Position numbers and translations under genes: made by a program. Shown piece after piece: positions 1-8,399 of a stretch of 26,854 bases of DNA. The stretch is from Desulfurococcales archaeon. Lineage in GTDB: Archaea; Thermoproteota; Thermoprotei_A; Sulfolobales; NBVN01. The stretch is taken from positions 1-26,854 of the forward strand of contig JALSOX010000027.1 in the NCBI GenBank assembly GCA_026986255.1. The letters are read 5' to 3'. Each line of letters opens with the position of its first letter. Positions within the stretch are counted from its first letter, which is position 1. Below the pieces are notes generated by a model that ran no database searches, was not told the origin of the DNA, and was given only the letters and a program-made list of their open reading frames with translations.

Positions 1-2299
1 ACAGCGCTGGGACGCCGTCGAGAAGGTCAAGGGGAGGATGCTGTTCACGGCTGACTTCGCCAAGTACTACAGGAACGCAGTATTCGTCTACAGCGTCAGG
101 ACAAAGTACGCCCACGCGAGGATAAAGTCAATAGATGTTAGTGAGGCTAAGAGGTATCCTGGAGTCCTACGCGTAATAACAGCTAAGGACGTACCTGGAG
201 TCAATGACGTGGGTTATGTAATACCGGATCAGCCCTTACTTGCCAGGGATAAGGTAAGGTACGTAGGCGACATAATAGCCCTCATAGTTGCGGAGGATCC
301 CAACGTAGCTAGGGAGGCCGGCGAGCTAATTAAGGTAGACTATGAGAAACTACCCGTAATAACGGATCCGCTTCAAGTGGTTGACCTGAGGACGCTTAAG
401 GAGAAGGAGCACCCGCTAATCCACGAGGAGAGAGGTAGTGACGTAGTCGCGCACTTCAAAATAAGGAAGGGCGACGTTAAGAAGGCATTCAACGAGGCTG
501 ACGTGGTTGTTGAGGGAGAGTACAGCACCCCCTTCCAGGAGCACGCATACATGGAGCCGGAAGCCGCCATAGCGTTACCGGAGGCTGACGGAGGAGTAAC
601 CATAGTAGCAACCACTCAGTGCCCCTTCGATGTCAGGAAGGCCGTTGCTAAGGTGCTGGGAATAACTCAAAATAAGGTTAGGGTGATAGTGCCTGCGGTC
701 GGAGGAGGGTTCGGCGGTAAGGAGGACGTAGTTAACGAGCTAGGCGCGAAGGCAGCCCTAGCAGCATTAATGACAGGTAGGCCGGCGGTGGTAATACACA
801 GTAGAGAGGAGTCAATAATCGGTCACAGCAAGCGTCACCCGATGAGGGCATGGTATAGGCACGCGGCTAAGCGGGACGGGACGTTACTGGCTGTGGAGGC
901 TAACATAGTACTCGATACTGGGGCCTACGCGTCTCTAGGCCCGTTCGTAGCATGGAGGGCAACGGTTCACGCAACTGGGCCCTACAAGGTTAAGGCAGCT
1001 AGGATAGATACGCTCTCAGTATATACGAATAACGTTTACGCAGGGGCCTTCAGGGGTTTCGGGTGTCCGCAAGTAACGTTTGCTGTGGAGTCACAGATGG
1101 ATGCCCTAGCGGAGGAGCTAGGGATGGACCCTGTGGATCTTAGGCTAAAGAATATACTCAGGGAAGGTGACAGGACGGTGCATGGGCAACTCCTCACGAA
1201 GGATCACGGCGTTGGGCTGGAGGAAGCCATAGTGAAGGCTGTTAAAGCCTCTAAATGGTATGAGAAGAGAAAGTTATTCAGCAAGCAGTCGGGAACACTA
1301 AGGAAGGGTATAGGTATCACGCTACTATGGCACGGTAACTCAATAGGTGTTGAGGGAGCCGACTACTCCTCAGCCACCCTAATAATAAACAGGGACGGCT
1401 CAATAACGTTCAGGGTAGGCTTAATAGACATGGGTCAAGGATCGCAGTGGGGTATGGTCCTAATAGCGTCAGAAATCCTGGGTGTGCCGCCCTCATACTT
1501 CAGGGTTGAGCAACCGGACACAGCAGCAACCCCTGACTCAGGCCCGACAGTAGCGTCAAGAAGTACCGTGATGGGCGGCGCGGCAGTAGTGAATGCGGCG
1601 TACAAGCTCAGGCAGAGACTAAACAAAGTAGCCTCCACACTCCTCGGCTGCGACCCGGACGACGTGGAGATAAGGGCGCCTGACGTGTACTGCAGGTCAG
1701 ATCCAGAGAAGAAAGTGTCGTGGAGCGACGTGGTGGAGCAGAGCTTCTGGCTAGGAATACCGCTCCAAGAGTTCGGCTACTTCAGGGCCCCGCCGGCGGA
1801 GTGGGATGAGGAAACAGGTCAGGGAGCCCCGTACATAACCTACACGTTCGGAGCAATAATCGCTGAAGTAACAGTTGACTTGGAGACCGGTGGCGTTAAG
1901 GTCGACAGAATGGTGACAGCATATGATATAGGGAAGGTGATAAACAGGGTTGGCGTCGAGCTCCATGCTGAAGGCGGCGCGATACAGGGCCTAGGCTATG
2001 CGTTAATGGAGGAGGTAGTGCACAGCAAGGACGCGTACGTAATGAACGCGAACCTGTCAACATACTACATACCAACTATACATGACGTGCCTGACGAGAT
2101 AATACCGATATTTATCGAGGCAAAATACAGGAGAGGACCCTTCGGAGCTAAGGGCTTAGGTGAACCATCAATTAACGGCATAGCGCCAGCAATAGTGAAC
2201 GCTGTTAGCCACGCAACCGGGTTAAGGTTCCACAGCATACCGCTAACACCGGAGAAAGTCTACATGGCCCTAAAGAAAGCAGGTAAAACACCGTTCTAA
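1..2299 (+). CDS. Molybdenum hydroxylase large subunit (xanthine dehydrogenase/aldehyde oxidase family), 5'-truncated
   Basis: This is the molybdopterin-binding catalytic subunit of a xanthine dehydrogenase/aldehyde oxidase-type hydroxylase, which normally works with FAD and 2Fe-2S subunits. The frame is open from base 2, so the gene starts before the window. The residues before the first ATG (base 38) read RWDAVEKVKGR, the usual N-terminal family motif, so that ATG is internal. Counting from base 38, GGGFGGK lies at residues 222-228, the cofactor loop AFRGFG at 337-342, DMGQG near 470, and the C-terminal GAKGLGE with the catalytic Glu at 709. The AYxCSFR loop of form I CO dehydrogenase is absent, so CO oxidation is not supported and the substrate is unknown. 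The small and medium subunits are not in the window; they may lie upstream. Confidence 0.93.
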   Translation, partial: QRWDAVEKVKGRMLFTADFAKYYRNAVFVYSVRTKYAHARIKSIDVSEAKRYPGVLRVITAKDVPGVNDVGYVIPDQPLLARDKVRYVGDIIALIVAEDPNVAREAGELIKVDYEKLPVITDPLQVVDLRTLKEKEHPLIHEERGSDVVAHFKIRKGDVKKAFNEADVVVEGEYSTPFQEHAYMEPEAAIALPEADGGVTIVATTQCPFDVRKAVAKVLGITQNKVRVIVPAVGGGFGGKEDVVNELGAKAALAALMTGRPAVVIHSREESIIGHSKRHPMRAWYRHAAKRDGTLLAVEANIVLDTGAYASLGPFVAWRATVHATGPYKVKAARIDTLSVYTNNVYAGAFRGFGCPQVTFAVESQMDALAEELGMDPVDLRLKNILREGDRTVHGQLLTKDHGVGLEEAIVKAVKASKWYEKRKLFSKQSGTLRKGIGITLLWHGNSIGVEGADYSSATLIINRDGSITFRVGLIDMGQGSQWGMVLIASEILGVPPSYFRVEQPDTAATPDSGPTVASRSTVMGGAAVVNAAYKLRQRLNKVASTLLGCDPDDVEIRAPDVYCRSDPEKKVSWSDVVEQSFWLGIPLQEFGYFRAPPAEWDEETGQGAPYITYTFGAIIAEVTVDLETGGVKVDRMVTAYDIGKVINRVGVELHAEGGAIQGLGYALMEEVVHSKDAYVMNANLSTYYIPTIHDVPDEIIPIFIEAKYRRGPFGAKGLGEPSINGIAPAIVNAVSHATGLRFHSIPLTPEKVYMALKKAGKTPF

Positions 2300-2302
2300 G
2301 CA

Positions 2303-2316
2303 CACGTTTTTAACTT
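2303..2316 (+). promoter_or_regulatory. Putative TATA promoter of the 94-residue gene
   Basis: A T-rich box (cgtttttaactta) follows the hydroxylase stop codon and lies about 45 bases before the TTG start at 2361. Spacing suits an archaeal TATA box with a short leader. Seen by eye only. Confidence 0.4.
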
Positions 2317-2360
2317 AAAGCAATTGAGGAGCAGTTAATACTATATGGATGTGAAGGAAA

Positions 2361-2645
2361 TTGAAGGTCATTATTCGAAGAAACGAAATAACGATCGAGG
2401 GAATAGCCACACACATTACCGCCGAACTACTGACCAAGCAATTAAGCGAGTTACTAGAAACACGTGAAAGGAGGATAGCGTTCTTCTACGAGGGCGGGCC
2501 AGGGCCGTTAAACAGGGGGATGGTAATTAAGGTGAGGCTCTCCAAGAAATTAGGGGATAGTGACTTAGTAGCAGTGAAGAAGTTTTTCGAGGTTCGCGGG
2601 ATACCTGCTAAGGTGGTGACGCAGTCACCATCACTTCAAGATTAG
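2361..2645 (+). CDS. Small conserved-looking protein of unknown function (94 aa)
   Basis: I do not recognise this 94-residue protein. It begins with a TTG because the same frame has a TGA only nine bases upstream, so no earlier start exists; an ATG at 2345 is in another frame. The predicted chain alternates strand-like segments (VIIRRNEITIEGI) with helices (AELLTKQLSELLETRERR) and ends in a strand-helix-strand pattern, so a small alpha/beta fold is likely. There are no cysteines, signal peptide or membrane segments. It lies between the hydroxylase and the CBS-domain gene on the same strand and has its own likely promoter, so it need not act with either neighbour. Codon pattern matches nearby genes, which supports real coding. 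Confidence 0.6.
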   Translation: MKVIIRRNEITIEGIATHITAELLTKQLSELLETRERRIAFFYEGGPGPLNRGMVIKVRLSKKLGDSDLVAVKKFFEVRGIPAKVVTQSPSLQD

Positions 2646-2651
2646 TTGATG

Positions 2652-2695
2652 ACCACGTAAGCAATATTTCCACCTACTCTATCATTACGTGGTGA
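2652..2695 (+). promoter_or_regulatory. Hairpin overlapping the ribosome binding site of the CBS-domain gene
   Basis: ACCACGTAA (2652-2660) and TTACGTGGT (2685-2693) form a perfect 9-bp inverted repeat with a 24-base loop. The 3' arm overlaps GGTGA (2691-2695), a good archaeal SD site for the CBS gene, so folding would hide it. The loop also holds CCACCT, which is complementary to SD sequences. The regulatory role is inferred. Confidence 0.4.
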
Positions 2696-2701
2696 CCTTA
2701 G

Positions 2702-3133
2702 ACGGTCGAGAAACCCGCCCGCAAGTTAGTTATTAGGGTAAAGGATATCATGACTGCACCCGTAGTAACGGCAACTAAGGAGGTCCCCATAGAGGACGTG
2801 GCTAAGCTAATGTTCGATAACAGGATAGGTAGTGTCGTGATAGTGAATGATGAGGGGAGGATCGAGGGGATAGTGACGGAGCGGGACATGATTTACGCCA
2901 TAGCTAAGAACAAGGTAGGTAAGGGAATACCCGTCTACACAATAATGACGGAGAACCCTATAACGATAGACCCAGATGAACCACTCATAGATGCTGTCCG
3001 TAAGATGCGGGAGGCTAAGATAAGGCACCTTCCCGTAGTGAGGGACGGTGTGCCCGTAGGGATGGTTTCGTTGAGGGATATTATAGAGGTAATGGCATAT
3101 TTAGTTTCTGGGGGAGAGCACCTGGGAGGGTGA
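2702..3133 (+). CDS. Tandem CBS-domain protein
   Basis: This is a stand-alone pair of CBS domains, a fold that usually senses adenine nucleotides or S-adenosylmethionine. The first repeat spans KDIMTAPVVTA to VTERDMIYA and the second spans YTIMTENPITI to VSLRDIIEV. The first standard start is the ATG at 2750, but it lies inside the conserved KDIMT motif, and the frame stays open upstream to a TAG at 2699 with homologous-looking residues VEKPARKLVIRVKDI. No ATG, GTG or TTG exists in that stretch. An SD site GGTGA (2691-2695) stands six bases before ACG 2702, so I place the start there tentatively; the conservative gene is 2750-3133 (127 aa). One base separates its stop from the upp start, so the two are probably co-translated. 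Confidence 0.85.
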   Translation, partial: TVEKPARKLVIRVKDIMTAPVVTATKEVPIEDVAKLMFDNRIGSVVIVNDEGRIEGIVTERDMIYAIAKNKVGKGIPVYTIMTENPITIDPDEPLIDAVRKMREAKIRHLPVVRDGVPVGMVSLRDIIEVMAYLVSGGEHLGG

Positions 3134-3134
3134 C

Positions 3135-3806
3135 ATGGGTTTGAAGGTTAAGGTTCTGGATCATCCTTACATTCAAGCAATACTCACCGTACTAAGAAAT
3201 AAGGACACAAAACAGATAGAATTCAGAAAATCGCTTGTCAGAATGGGCAGGGCCTTCGGGTTGGAAATGATAAAGGACTTCGAAACCGAGGAGGTTTACG
3301 TTGAGACCCCCTTAGGGGTTAAGGCGAAGGGACTGAAGATAAAGGGTGTCGATAAGGTAGTGATAATAACGGTGCTACGCGCCGCATGGCCCATGGTTGA
3401 GGGCCTCATTAAGATATTCCCTCAAGCAAGGCAAGGAATAATATCCGCTAGAAGGGTTGAGGAGAAAGGCATGACGCCTAACGGACGATTCGACGTTGAG
3501 GTATCCTACGCGAGAATACCCAACATAAGTAGCGATGATACAGTAATACTGGTTGACCCGATGGTCGCCACGGGCTCAACAATGGAGACCATACTGAGGA
3601 AGGTCGTCGAGAAAGGGAAGGCAAGGAGGTACGCTATAGTGTCGGTTATAGCGACTCCCCACGCCATAGAAAGGCTATCTGAAGTGTGTGATGAGCTGGG
3701 GATAGACGCGGTGATGTATACGGCGTCAATAGATCCTAAACTAAACGATAAGGGCTACATAGTGCCTGGACTAGGCGATGCCGGTGATAGAGCCTTCGGC
3801 GGGTAA
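3135..3806 (+). CDS. upp: Uracil phosphoribosyltransferase
   Basis: This enzyme makes UMP from uracil and PRPP in pyrimidine salvage. At 223 residues it has the usual family length. The PRPP-binding loop VILVDPMVATGST spans residues 137-149, and the C-terminal uracil-binding motif YIVPGLGDAGDRAFG is intact. The N-terminal half contains VLRAAWPMVEGL, matching the family's VLRAG region. The start ATG is one base after the CBS-gene stop, and the SD site GGAGGGTGA overlaps that stop, which points to translational coupling. The pairing suggests that the CBS protein senses a nucleotide linked to salvage, but this is inference. No truncation or odd residues are seen. Confidence 0.95.
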   Translation: MGLKVKVLDHPYIQAILTVLRNKDTKQIEFRKSLVRMGRAFGLEMIKDFETEEVYVETPLGVKAKGLKIKGVDKVVIITVLRAAWPMVEGLIKIFPQARQGIISARRVEEKGMTPNGRFDVEVSYARIPNISSDDTVILVDPMVATGSTMETILRKVVEKGKARRYAIVSVIATPHAIERLSEVCDELGIDAVMYTASIDPKLNDKGYIVPGLGDAGDRAFGG

Positions 3807-3849
3807 GGAAATTAATAAAACCCTCATTACCGGATCGGGGAAGTACTCG

Positions 3850-3867
3850 GTTAAAAATTTTTAAATA
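3850..3867 (+). promoter_or_regulatory. Strong TATA promoter of the KaiC-like gene
   Basis: The run ttaaaaatttttaaataaag after the upp gene includes TTTTTAAATA, a near-ideal archaeal TATA box. Transcription should begin about 25 bases later, near 3890, giving a short leader before ATG 3917. Confidence 0.65.
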
Positions 3868-3916
3868 AAGGTTAACCTCAGTAAACGGATTCCCGTACCG
3901 GGTGATGGGTATTAGT

Positions 3917-5341
3917 ATGAGTAAAGCACTAAGATGGTGCATACCAGGCTTAGACGACGAGTTAGGGGAAATACGGCCGGGAACCTTAATAGTGCTCTTG
4001 GGACACCCCGGCGCCGGCAAGACAACGCTTGCCTCCAAGATGGTATCCTGCAACATAGGCAGGCTTGGTATTAAAGTGGTCTACTTCAGCACGTCCGAAA
4101 CTAAGGAGAAGTACTTCACGTACATGGAGAACCTAGGTTTGAGGCTTAAGGACTTCGAGAGTAAGGGGTTGCTGAAGTTTATTGAACTACCGACATTCTC
4201 AGGAGAAATGGCGTGTGATGTGTTCGTTGATATACTTACCCGCACCGTTACGGAGGAGGATCCAGACTTAGTAGTGATAGACAGTGTAACACCGATACTC
4301 TGGTACCTCAAGGACGACCCGTCCCGTCGATCCTTCCTACATGCCGGAATATATAAGGTAGTCTCTGAACTCCGTAAGACCATGATATTAATAGGTGACC
4401 TACCCTACGGCAAGGAACGCGTTGACTTAGGCGGCATAGAGTTCGTTGCTGACGTGGTGTTAGTGGCAAAGCTGCTTAGCGAACGCGGGAGACCCACGCG
4501 GAGGCTTGAGGTAAGGAAGTTCAGGGGAAGGAGCGTAAGGGTAAGTGAGTTCCCATTCGCCATTGTGGAGGGGGTAGGGATAAAGGTAGTGAAGCCCCCG
4601 CATACATGGAGCCCTAAACATAAGGTTCGATCCAAGCTAACGATACTTGATGGTGACCCCCTAAGCAGGGTGATAGGCCCGATATTCAGGGGTGAGCAGG
4701 TACTAGTGACGTATCCCGTGGGATCCGGTGTTTCGTTGAGGTTCGCAACCGTAGTTGCGCGTAGGGCGGTTAGGGATAAACTGAAATTGCTGTTAGTGAC
4801 GAGCTCATCCTCGGCCGAGCTCATCAACGCATACATATACTCCGCGTTGAGGGCGCTTGGCGAGGACTGCTCCAAGAAGGACTTTAGTAAGTATGTGAAG
4901 GTACATGTTCAAGACCTATTCACGATGTCGGTTACGGAGCTCATGGGTAGAACCTTAGTAGTGAGTGAGGAATATGACCCTGACATAGTGTTGGTGTTGG
5001 ATGTGGCTGTCGAGAGGGACGTACTGTGGCAGAATGTGGAGCTATTCAATCAAATGAATTACGCGTTCGTATCGATAGACAGATCCAATGGAATAGTAAC
5101 CTTTAGGCTATTCGGAACCCGCGGAGGCGACATTAGGGAGGCGGGACTCCTCGCGGAAATGAGTGACGTGGTCATGCAGGTAATGCCTCGATCATGCTGT
5201 GAGTACTCTGTGAAGGTTATTAAGAATCCTTTCAGGAAGCCAAGCCCGTCAGCGATCCAGGAGCTGGAGAGGGAGCTCAACTCAGTAGCTCCTCATGCTG
5301 AGGAGTTCATCCGAAACCTCTCAGGGATGGGGGACAGCTAG
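3917..5341 (+). CDS. KaiC-like RecA-superfamily ATPase with a degenerate second domain
   Basis: This is a two-domain KaiC/RadA-like P-loop protein of unknown role. Numbered from ATG 3917, the first domain has a clean Walker A GHPGAGKTT at residues 29-37 and a Walker B-like DLVVIDS. The second domain begins near residue 240; its P-loop position reads YPVGSGVSL, without the Lys and Thr/Ser needed for ATP hydrolysis, although a hydrophobic strand ending in Asp (IVLVLD) remains. The frame is open from GTG 3902 and ATG 3905, but GGTGATG at 3901-3907 looks like the SD site for ATG 3917, so I chose that start. Its stop overlaps that of the convergent gene through the palindrome CTAG. Possible roles include signalling or regulation of motility; none is shown here. 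Confidence 0.85.
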   Translation: MSKALRWCIPGLDDELGEIRPGTLIVLLGHPGAGKTTLASKMVSCNIGRLGIKVVYFSTSETKEKYFTYMENLGLRLKDFESKGLLKFIELPTFSGEMACDVFVDILTRTVTEEDPDLVVIDSVTPILWYLKDDPSRRSFLHAGIYKVVSELRKTMILIGDLPYGKERVDLGGIEFVADVVLVAKLLSERGRPTRRLEVRKFRGRSVRVSEFPFAIVEGVGIKVVKPPHTWSPKHKVRSKLTILDGDPLSRVIGPIFRGEQVLVTYPVGSGVSLRFATVVARRAVRDKLKLLLVTSSSSAELINAYIYSALRALGEDCSKKDFSKYVKVHVQDLFTMSVTELMGRTLVVSEEYDPDIVLVLDVAVERDVLWQNVELFNQMNYAFVSIDRSNGIVTFRLFGTRGGDIREAGLLAEMSDVVMQVMPRSCCEYSVKVIKNPFRKPSPSAIQELERELNSVAPHAEEFIRNLSGMGDS

Positions 5342-6438
5342 ACCACCGCATTAAGTACTCTGTAAAGTAACTCCTCATAAGCACTCCGCGGTAGCCCGTC
5401 AACCATAACCTTGGGCGCGCCGGTAACGCCGTCTACAGCCCCACTAGATACTGCGGACTTCAAGCACAGTATCTCATCGCTGACCGAATGCGCGTAATTT
5501 AACTTACCGAGCAACTTAAGTAGGAGTAACTCCATGGCGTAAGCACCTACGTTCGAAATCACTGACGTTACTAGGTAATCAACAGTGGAACTCGCGGCTA
5601 TGCCGCCCCTGCAGGGACATCTGCAAGCGTTGCCGTAAGGCACTACCCTCCTAACGGTATCCTCAATAACGCCCATACCAACCTCATTTCCTCCATCACC
5701 AACAGATATCGTGATGGCGTCGTAGGTTCTGGCGACATTCATGACTTCCTCGACGTGCGAGTGATGTTGTGAGACGTCGATCCCTTTCATGGAGTGATAC
5801 ACCCCCAAGTAGTTGTGTCCAGCCTTCTCCACAAACACTATTGCTGAAGGTGGCAGGTCACTGAATATTTCTGTAAGGTCACCCCTAGTTAGGGGGTACG
5901 CCGTCCTCAGGGTAAGCACGGGGATCCACGCATTACGTAGACTGCGCACGCTAAGAGAGCATCCTCCTGTGAATGCGGGTTTTAAACCAGCCGCTCTTAA
6001 AGACTCCCCAGTTACGCGGATTAAGTCTGTCCGTTCGTCAATTATCAAGGCAGTAGCTACGCCAAGCCTCTTCAAAGCCCTGGCAAGGAATACTGCCCCA
6101 GTAACCCCATCCGTTTCCTGCACGTACTTCGGAGGTGTGGCGAAACCGAATGAAATGAAGATCACGTCAGCCCTACGGCTCTGTATGATGTCTGCGAGAG
6201 TTTCGCATACCAGTAGGAGCGGGTTAACACCGTACTTGCTGGTGACGGCTTCACAGAGGTCACCTACCACCCCTCGCTTGTTAATGTCCGCACATATGAT
6301 ATCACGTAACTTGCTGGCTAGGCCCACGATGCTCAGACGCGTTCCCCTGTTATGGTTCTCCCAAGGTAAAAATATTGTCTTACGTTGTGTGGTGCTCGCA
6401 TTGAATATTCTTCTGATGTTTTTCTCATAATGTAGCAT
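5338..6438 (-). CDS. DUF4392 family protein, D-glutamate cyclase-like
   Basis: This 366-residue protein resembles the DUF4392 family, whose mammalian member is D-glutamate cyclase (D-glutamate to 5-oxo-D-proline). Matching features are the TDGVTGAVFLARALKRLG segment, VFVEKAGHNYLGVYHSMKG, and the glycine-rich ISVGDGGNEVGMGVIED motif that marks the family. The C-terminal part contains CRCPCRGG, a cysteine cluster that could bind a metal and that I do not associate with the mammalian enzyme. The start ATG has an AT-rich box about 50 bases upstream, shared with the divergent gene. The substrate in archaea is uncertain. The assignment rests on remembered motifs rather than a search. Confidence 0.8.
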   Translation of the reverse strand: MLHYEKNIRRIFNASTTQRKTIFLPWENHNRGTRLSIVGLASKLRDIICADINKRGVVGDLCEAVTSKYGVNPLLLVCETLADIIQSRRADVIFISFGFATPPKYVQETDGVTGAVFLARALKRLGVATALIIDERTDLIRVTGESLRAAGLKPAFTGGCSLSVRSLRNAWIPVLTLRTAYPLTRGDLTEIFSDLPPSAIVFVEKAGHNYLGVYHSMKGIDVSQHHSHVEEVMNVARTYDAITISVGDGGNEVGMGVIEDTVRRVVPYGNACRCPCRGGIAASSTVDYLVTSVISNVGAYAMELLLLKLLGKLNYAHSVSDEILCLKSAVSSGAVDGVTGAPKVMVDGLPRSAYEELLYRVLNAVV

Positions 6439-6487
6439 TTTAGAATGGATTTTGAGTTAATTGTGAATATTAACTGTTCGAATTGCA

Positions 6488-6502
6488 TCCATATTTTTAA
6501 GC
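6488..6502. promoter_or_regulatory. Bidirectional AT-rich promoter box
   Basis: The sequence ccatatttttaag lies between two divergent genes. Read on the plus strand it is 40-50 bases before the start at 6539, and read on the minus strand it is about 50 bases before the start at 6438. It could serve as the TATA element for one or both genes. Confidence 0.45.
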
Positions 6503-6538
6503 TGTTTGCCTCAAAATATACAGGGGCTGTGATGATTA

Positions 6539-7525
6539 ATGGTGATAGAGAGGTCATTCGAGGTAGTCACAGTAGTCCCCCCTGAAGACGTCCTTGAAAT
6601 TTTATCCGACCTCGAACTCAGCATACCGATGTGGTCTATTTACGAGTCAATGGAATTGATCAGCGATAATGAAGCCTACGTTACGCTCAGGATCTCCGGC
6701 TCCACTTACAGGTTAAGGCTACGGCTAAGGAGGGAGAGGAACCGAATAGTAATCGAGGGAACAGGCCCCATAACGCTCACAATAGTGATAAACGTTGAGA
6801 GGCGTGGTGCGGGAACAATAATAAGCGGGAAAGTCACGGTTAAGGCAGGATTCTTCAGGGAACGAATACTTGCCCCAGGAATAGCTGCGTTCATCGATGA
6901 TACTAAAAATAAGGTAATGTTTCAGTTACCAATGATTGCTGAGGTATATAAGGAAAGAAAGAAGATCCTAGAGAAACCCAGGGAAAAAGTTGAGGGGGTT
7001 AAGAAGCCCGAAGTTAAAGCGCCAGCACCTCAGCCCAAGCAGCCCCCACAACCAGCCGAACGTGAAGTCAAACCACGGCCTGAGGAGATACGCGGGTACG
7101 AGGAAGCCCCAAAGAAAGTGGAGGAGAGGGAGGAGGTACCGGCACCTAAGCCTGCTAAAGTACCAACACGGGTTAATATTATAGCGAATCCTGACAAGCT
7201 GGGCGACGAGTTGGTACTAGGTATGATCCTGCTTAAATCCGAGCTAATCGACACTACAAAGGTCAGCCTAAGCGGTGAGGAAGTACTGAATCAGGTCAGC
7301 AGGAAGTATAGTGACCTCAAAGAAGACGTGCTGTACATAAACATCAGGTCCTCGGACGGGAAGATCAACATGAAATTCCTCATAGAGAAGGGAGTATTGA
7401 CGGGGGTCAGAGCAGACCTCCAGGATAGGGTACTAAACGGTAAGGAAGCACTGGAACACATAATGAGCTTACCTAAAGTGGAGGGGAGGATGTACATATT
7501 CAAGGTTCCGCCAAGTGCTGTGTGA
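6539..7525 (+). CDS. SRPBCC-like domain protein with charged linker and novel C-terminal domain
   Basis: The product has 328 residues in three parts. Residues 1-140 look like a helix-grip SRPBCC/CoxG-type ligand-binding domain: an opening strand, a helix (PEDVLEILSDLE), then many beta strands (AYVTLRISG, YRLRLRLRRE, RIVIEGTGPITLTIVI) and a final helix. Residues 140-215 are a low-complexity linker rich in Pro, Lys and Glu. Residues 215-328 form a compact alpha/beta region (FLIEKGVLTGVRADL, EGRMYIFKV) that I do not recognise. There is no signal peptide or membrane span, so it is probably cytosolic. Its ATG follows a GTGATGATT stretch that may act as SD. It is divergent from the DUF4392 gene, with no operon partner. 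Confidence 0.7.
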   Translation: MVIERSFEVVTVVPPEDVLEILSDLELSIPMWSIYESMELISDNEAYVTLRISGSTYRLRLRLRRERNRIVIEGTGPITLTIVINVERRGAGTIISGKVTVKAGFFRERILAPGIAAFIDDTKNKVMFQLPMIAEVYKERKKILEKPREKVEGVKKPEVKAPAPQPKQPPQPAEREVKPRPEEIRGYEEAPKKVEEREEVPAPKPAKVPTRVNIIANPDKLGDELVLGMILLKSELIDTTKVSLSGEEVLNQVSRKYSDLKEDVLYINIRSSDGKINMKFLIEKGVLTGVRADLQDRVLNGKEALEHIMSLPKVEGRMYIFKVPPSAV

Positions 7526-7621
7526 GCCGGGAATCACGCATGATGTTGTAGGGAACGTCGCCAGCACCACTTAATTAGGATATTAAGGCAGGTCATCAAT
7601 AGTAGGAGTAAGGCGCATGAA

Positions 7622-8386
7622 ATGATACCGGTACTAATAGTGATCGGCGCGTTCGGAATAGGGTTTATCTCAGCCATTGCTGGGATAGGTGGGGGGAGCT
7701 TACTAGTACCGTTCCTTGTCCTAGCCCTCGGTTACAACGTTAAAGTCGCGATAGCGACCAGCCTTATGTGTATAGTTGTCACGTCATCCTCAGCCTCCAG
7801 CGAGTACCTTAGACGCGGACTAGTGGACATGGGCACGGCGCTACTGCTGGAACCCCTCACGGCGTTGGGGGCGATAACAGGTGCTTACATAACACTAACG
7901 CTACCAGCAAATGTCCTTAAGATAGCCCTTGGGGCCCTATTCCTGTATATATCAGCTGAGACTATATGGAAGGCGCTTCACGAAAGAAAGGGAGGCGTAG
8001 AGGTTCCCGGGAGCGTAACGGCTCTCCGCAAAGCGGTGGGTTCTACCCTCTCATTCATGGCGGGACTAGCCTCCGGAGTCTTCGGGATAGGTGGGGGCGT
8101 GATTAAGGTACCCATAATGACATACATTATGAAGCTCCCAATAAAGACGGCAGTGGCGACAAGCTCCTTCATGGTTGGCCTCACAGCAGCTAGTGGAGAG
8201 ATAGTCTACCTAACGAAGAACCTCACGGATCCCCTAACAGCGACGTTGCTCTCCGTAGGCATAATACCCGGCGCCATCCTCGGTGCGAAGTGCCTAAAGA
8301 AAACAAAGCCAAAATACGTGAGGATAGTGTTCGGCGCGGTACTACTGTACGCATCACTAAGACTACTCACATCGATAACCCCATAA
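7622..8386 (+). CDS. TauE/SafE family membrane exporter
   Basis: This 254-residue membrane protein belongs to the TauE/SafE (formerly DUF81) family, proposed to export sulfite, sulfonates or related anions. It opens with the family's glycine-rich pattern GIGFISAIAGIGGGSLLVPFL, and the repeat of this motif in the second half (GLASGVFGIGGGVIKVPIM) shows the internal two-fold duplication. About eight hydrophobic spans are visible. An ATG at 7617 reads only ATG-AAA-TGA, so the start at 7622 is used. Fourteen bases after its stop lies a DUF1634 gene, a known neighbour of this family. The transported substrate cannot be read from the sequence. Confidence 0.9.
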   Translation: MIPVLIVIGAFGIGFISAIAGIGGGSLLVPFLVLALGYNVKVAIATSLMCIVVTSSSASSEYLRRGLVDMGTALLLEPLTALGAITGAYITLTLPANVLKIALGALFLYISAETIWKALHERKGGVEVPGSVTALRKAVGSTLSFMAGLASGVFGIGGGVIKVPIMTYIMKLPIKTAVATSSFMVGLTAASGEIVYLTKNLTDPLTATLLSVGIIPGAILGAKCLKKTKPKYVRIVFGAVLLYASLRLLTSITP

Positions 8387-8399
8387 TAGGCGGGGAACC

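Noticed and set aside
1..2299. Form I aerobic CO dehydrogenase (CoxL)
   Set aside because: The AYxCSFR active-site loop is absent; AFRGFG is the general hydroxylase form.
5813..6430. 205-codon plus-strand frame
   Set aside because: It is antisense to the DUF4392 gene, which has clear family motifs.
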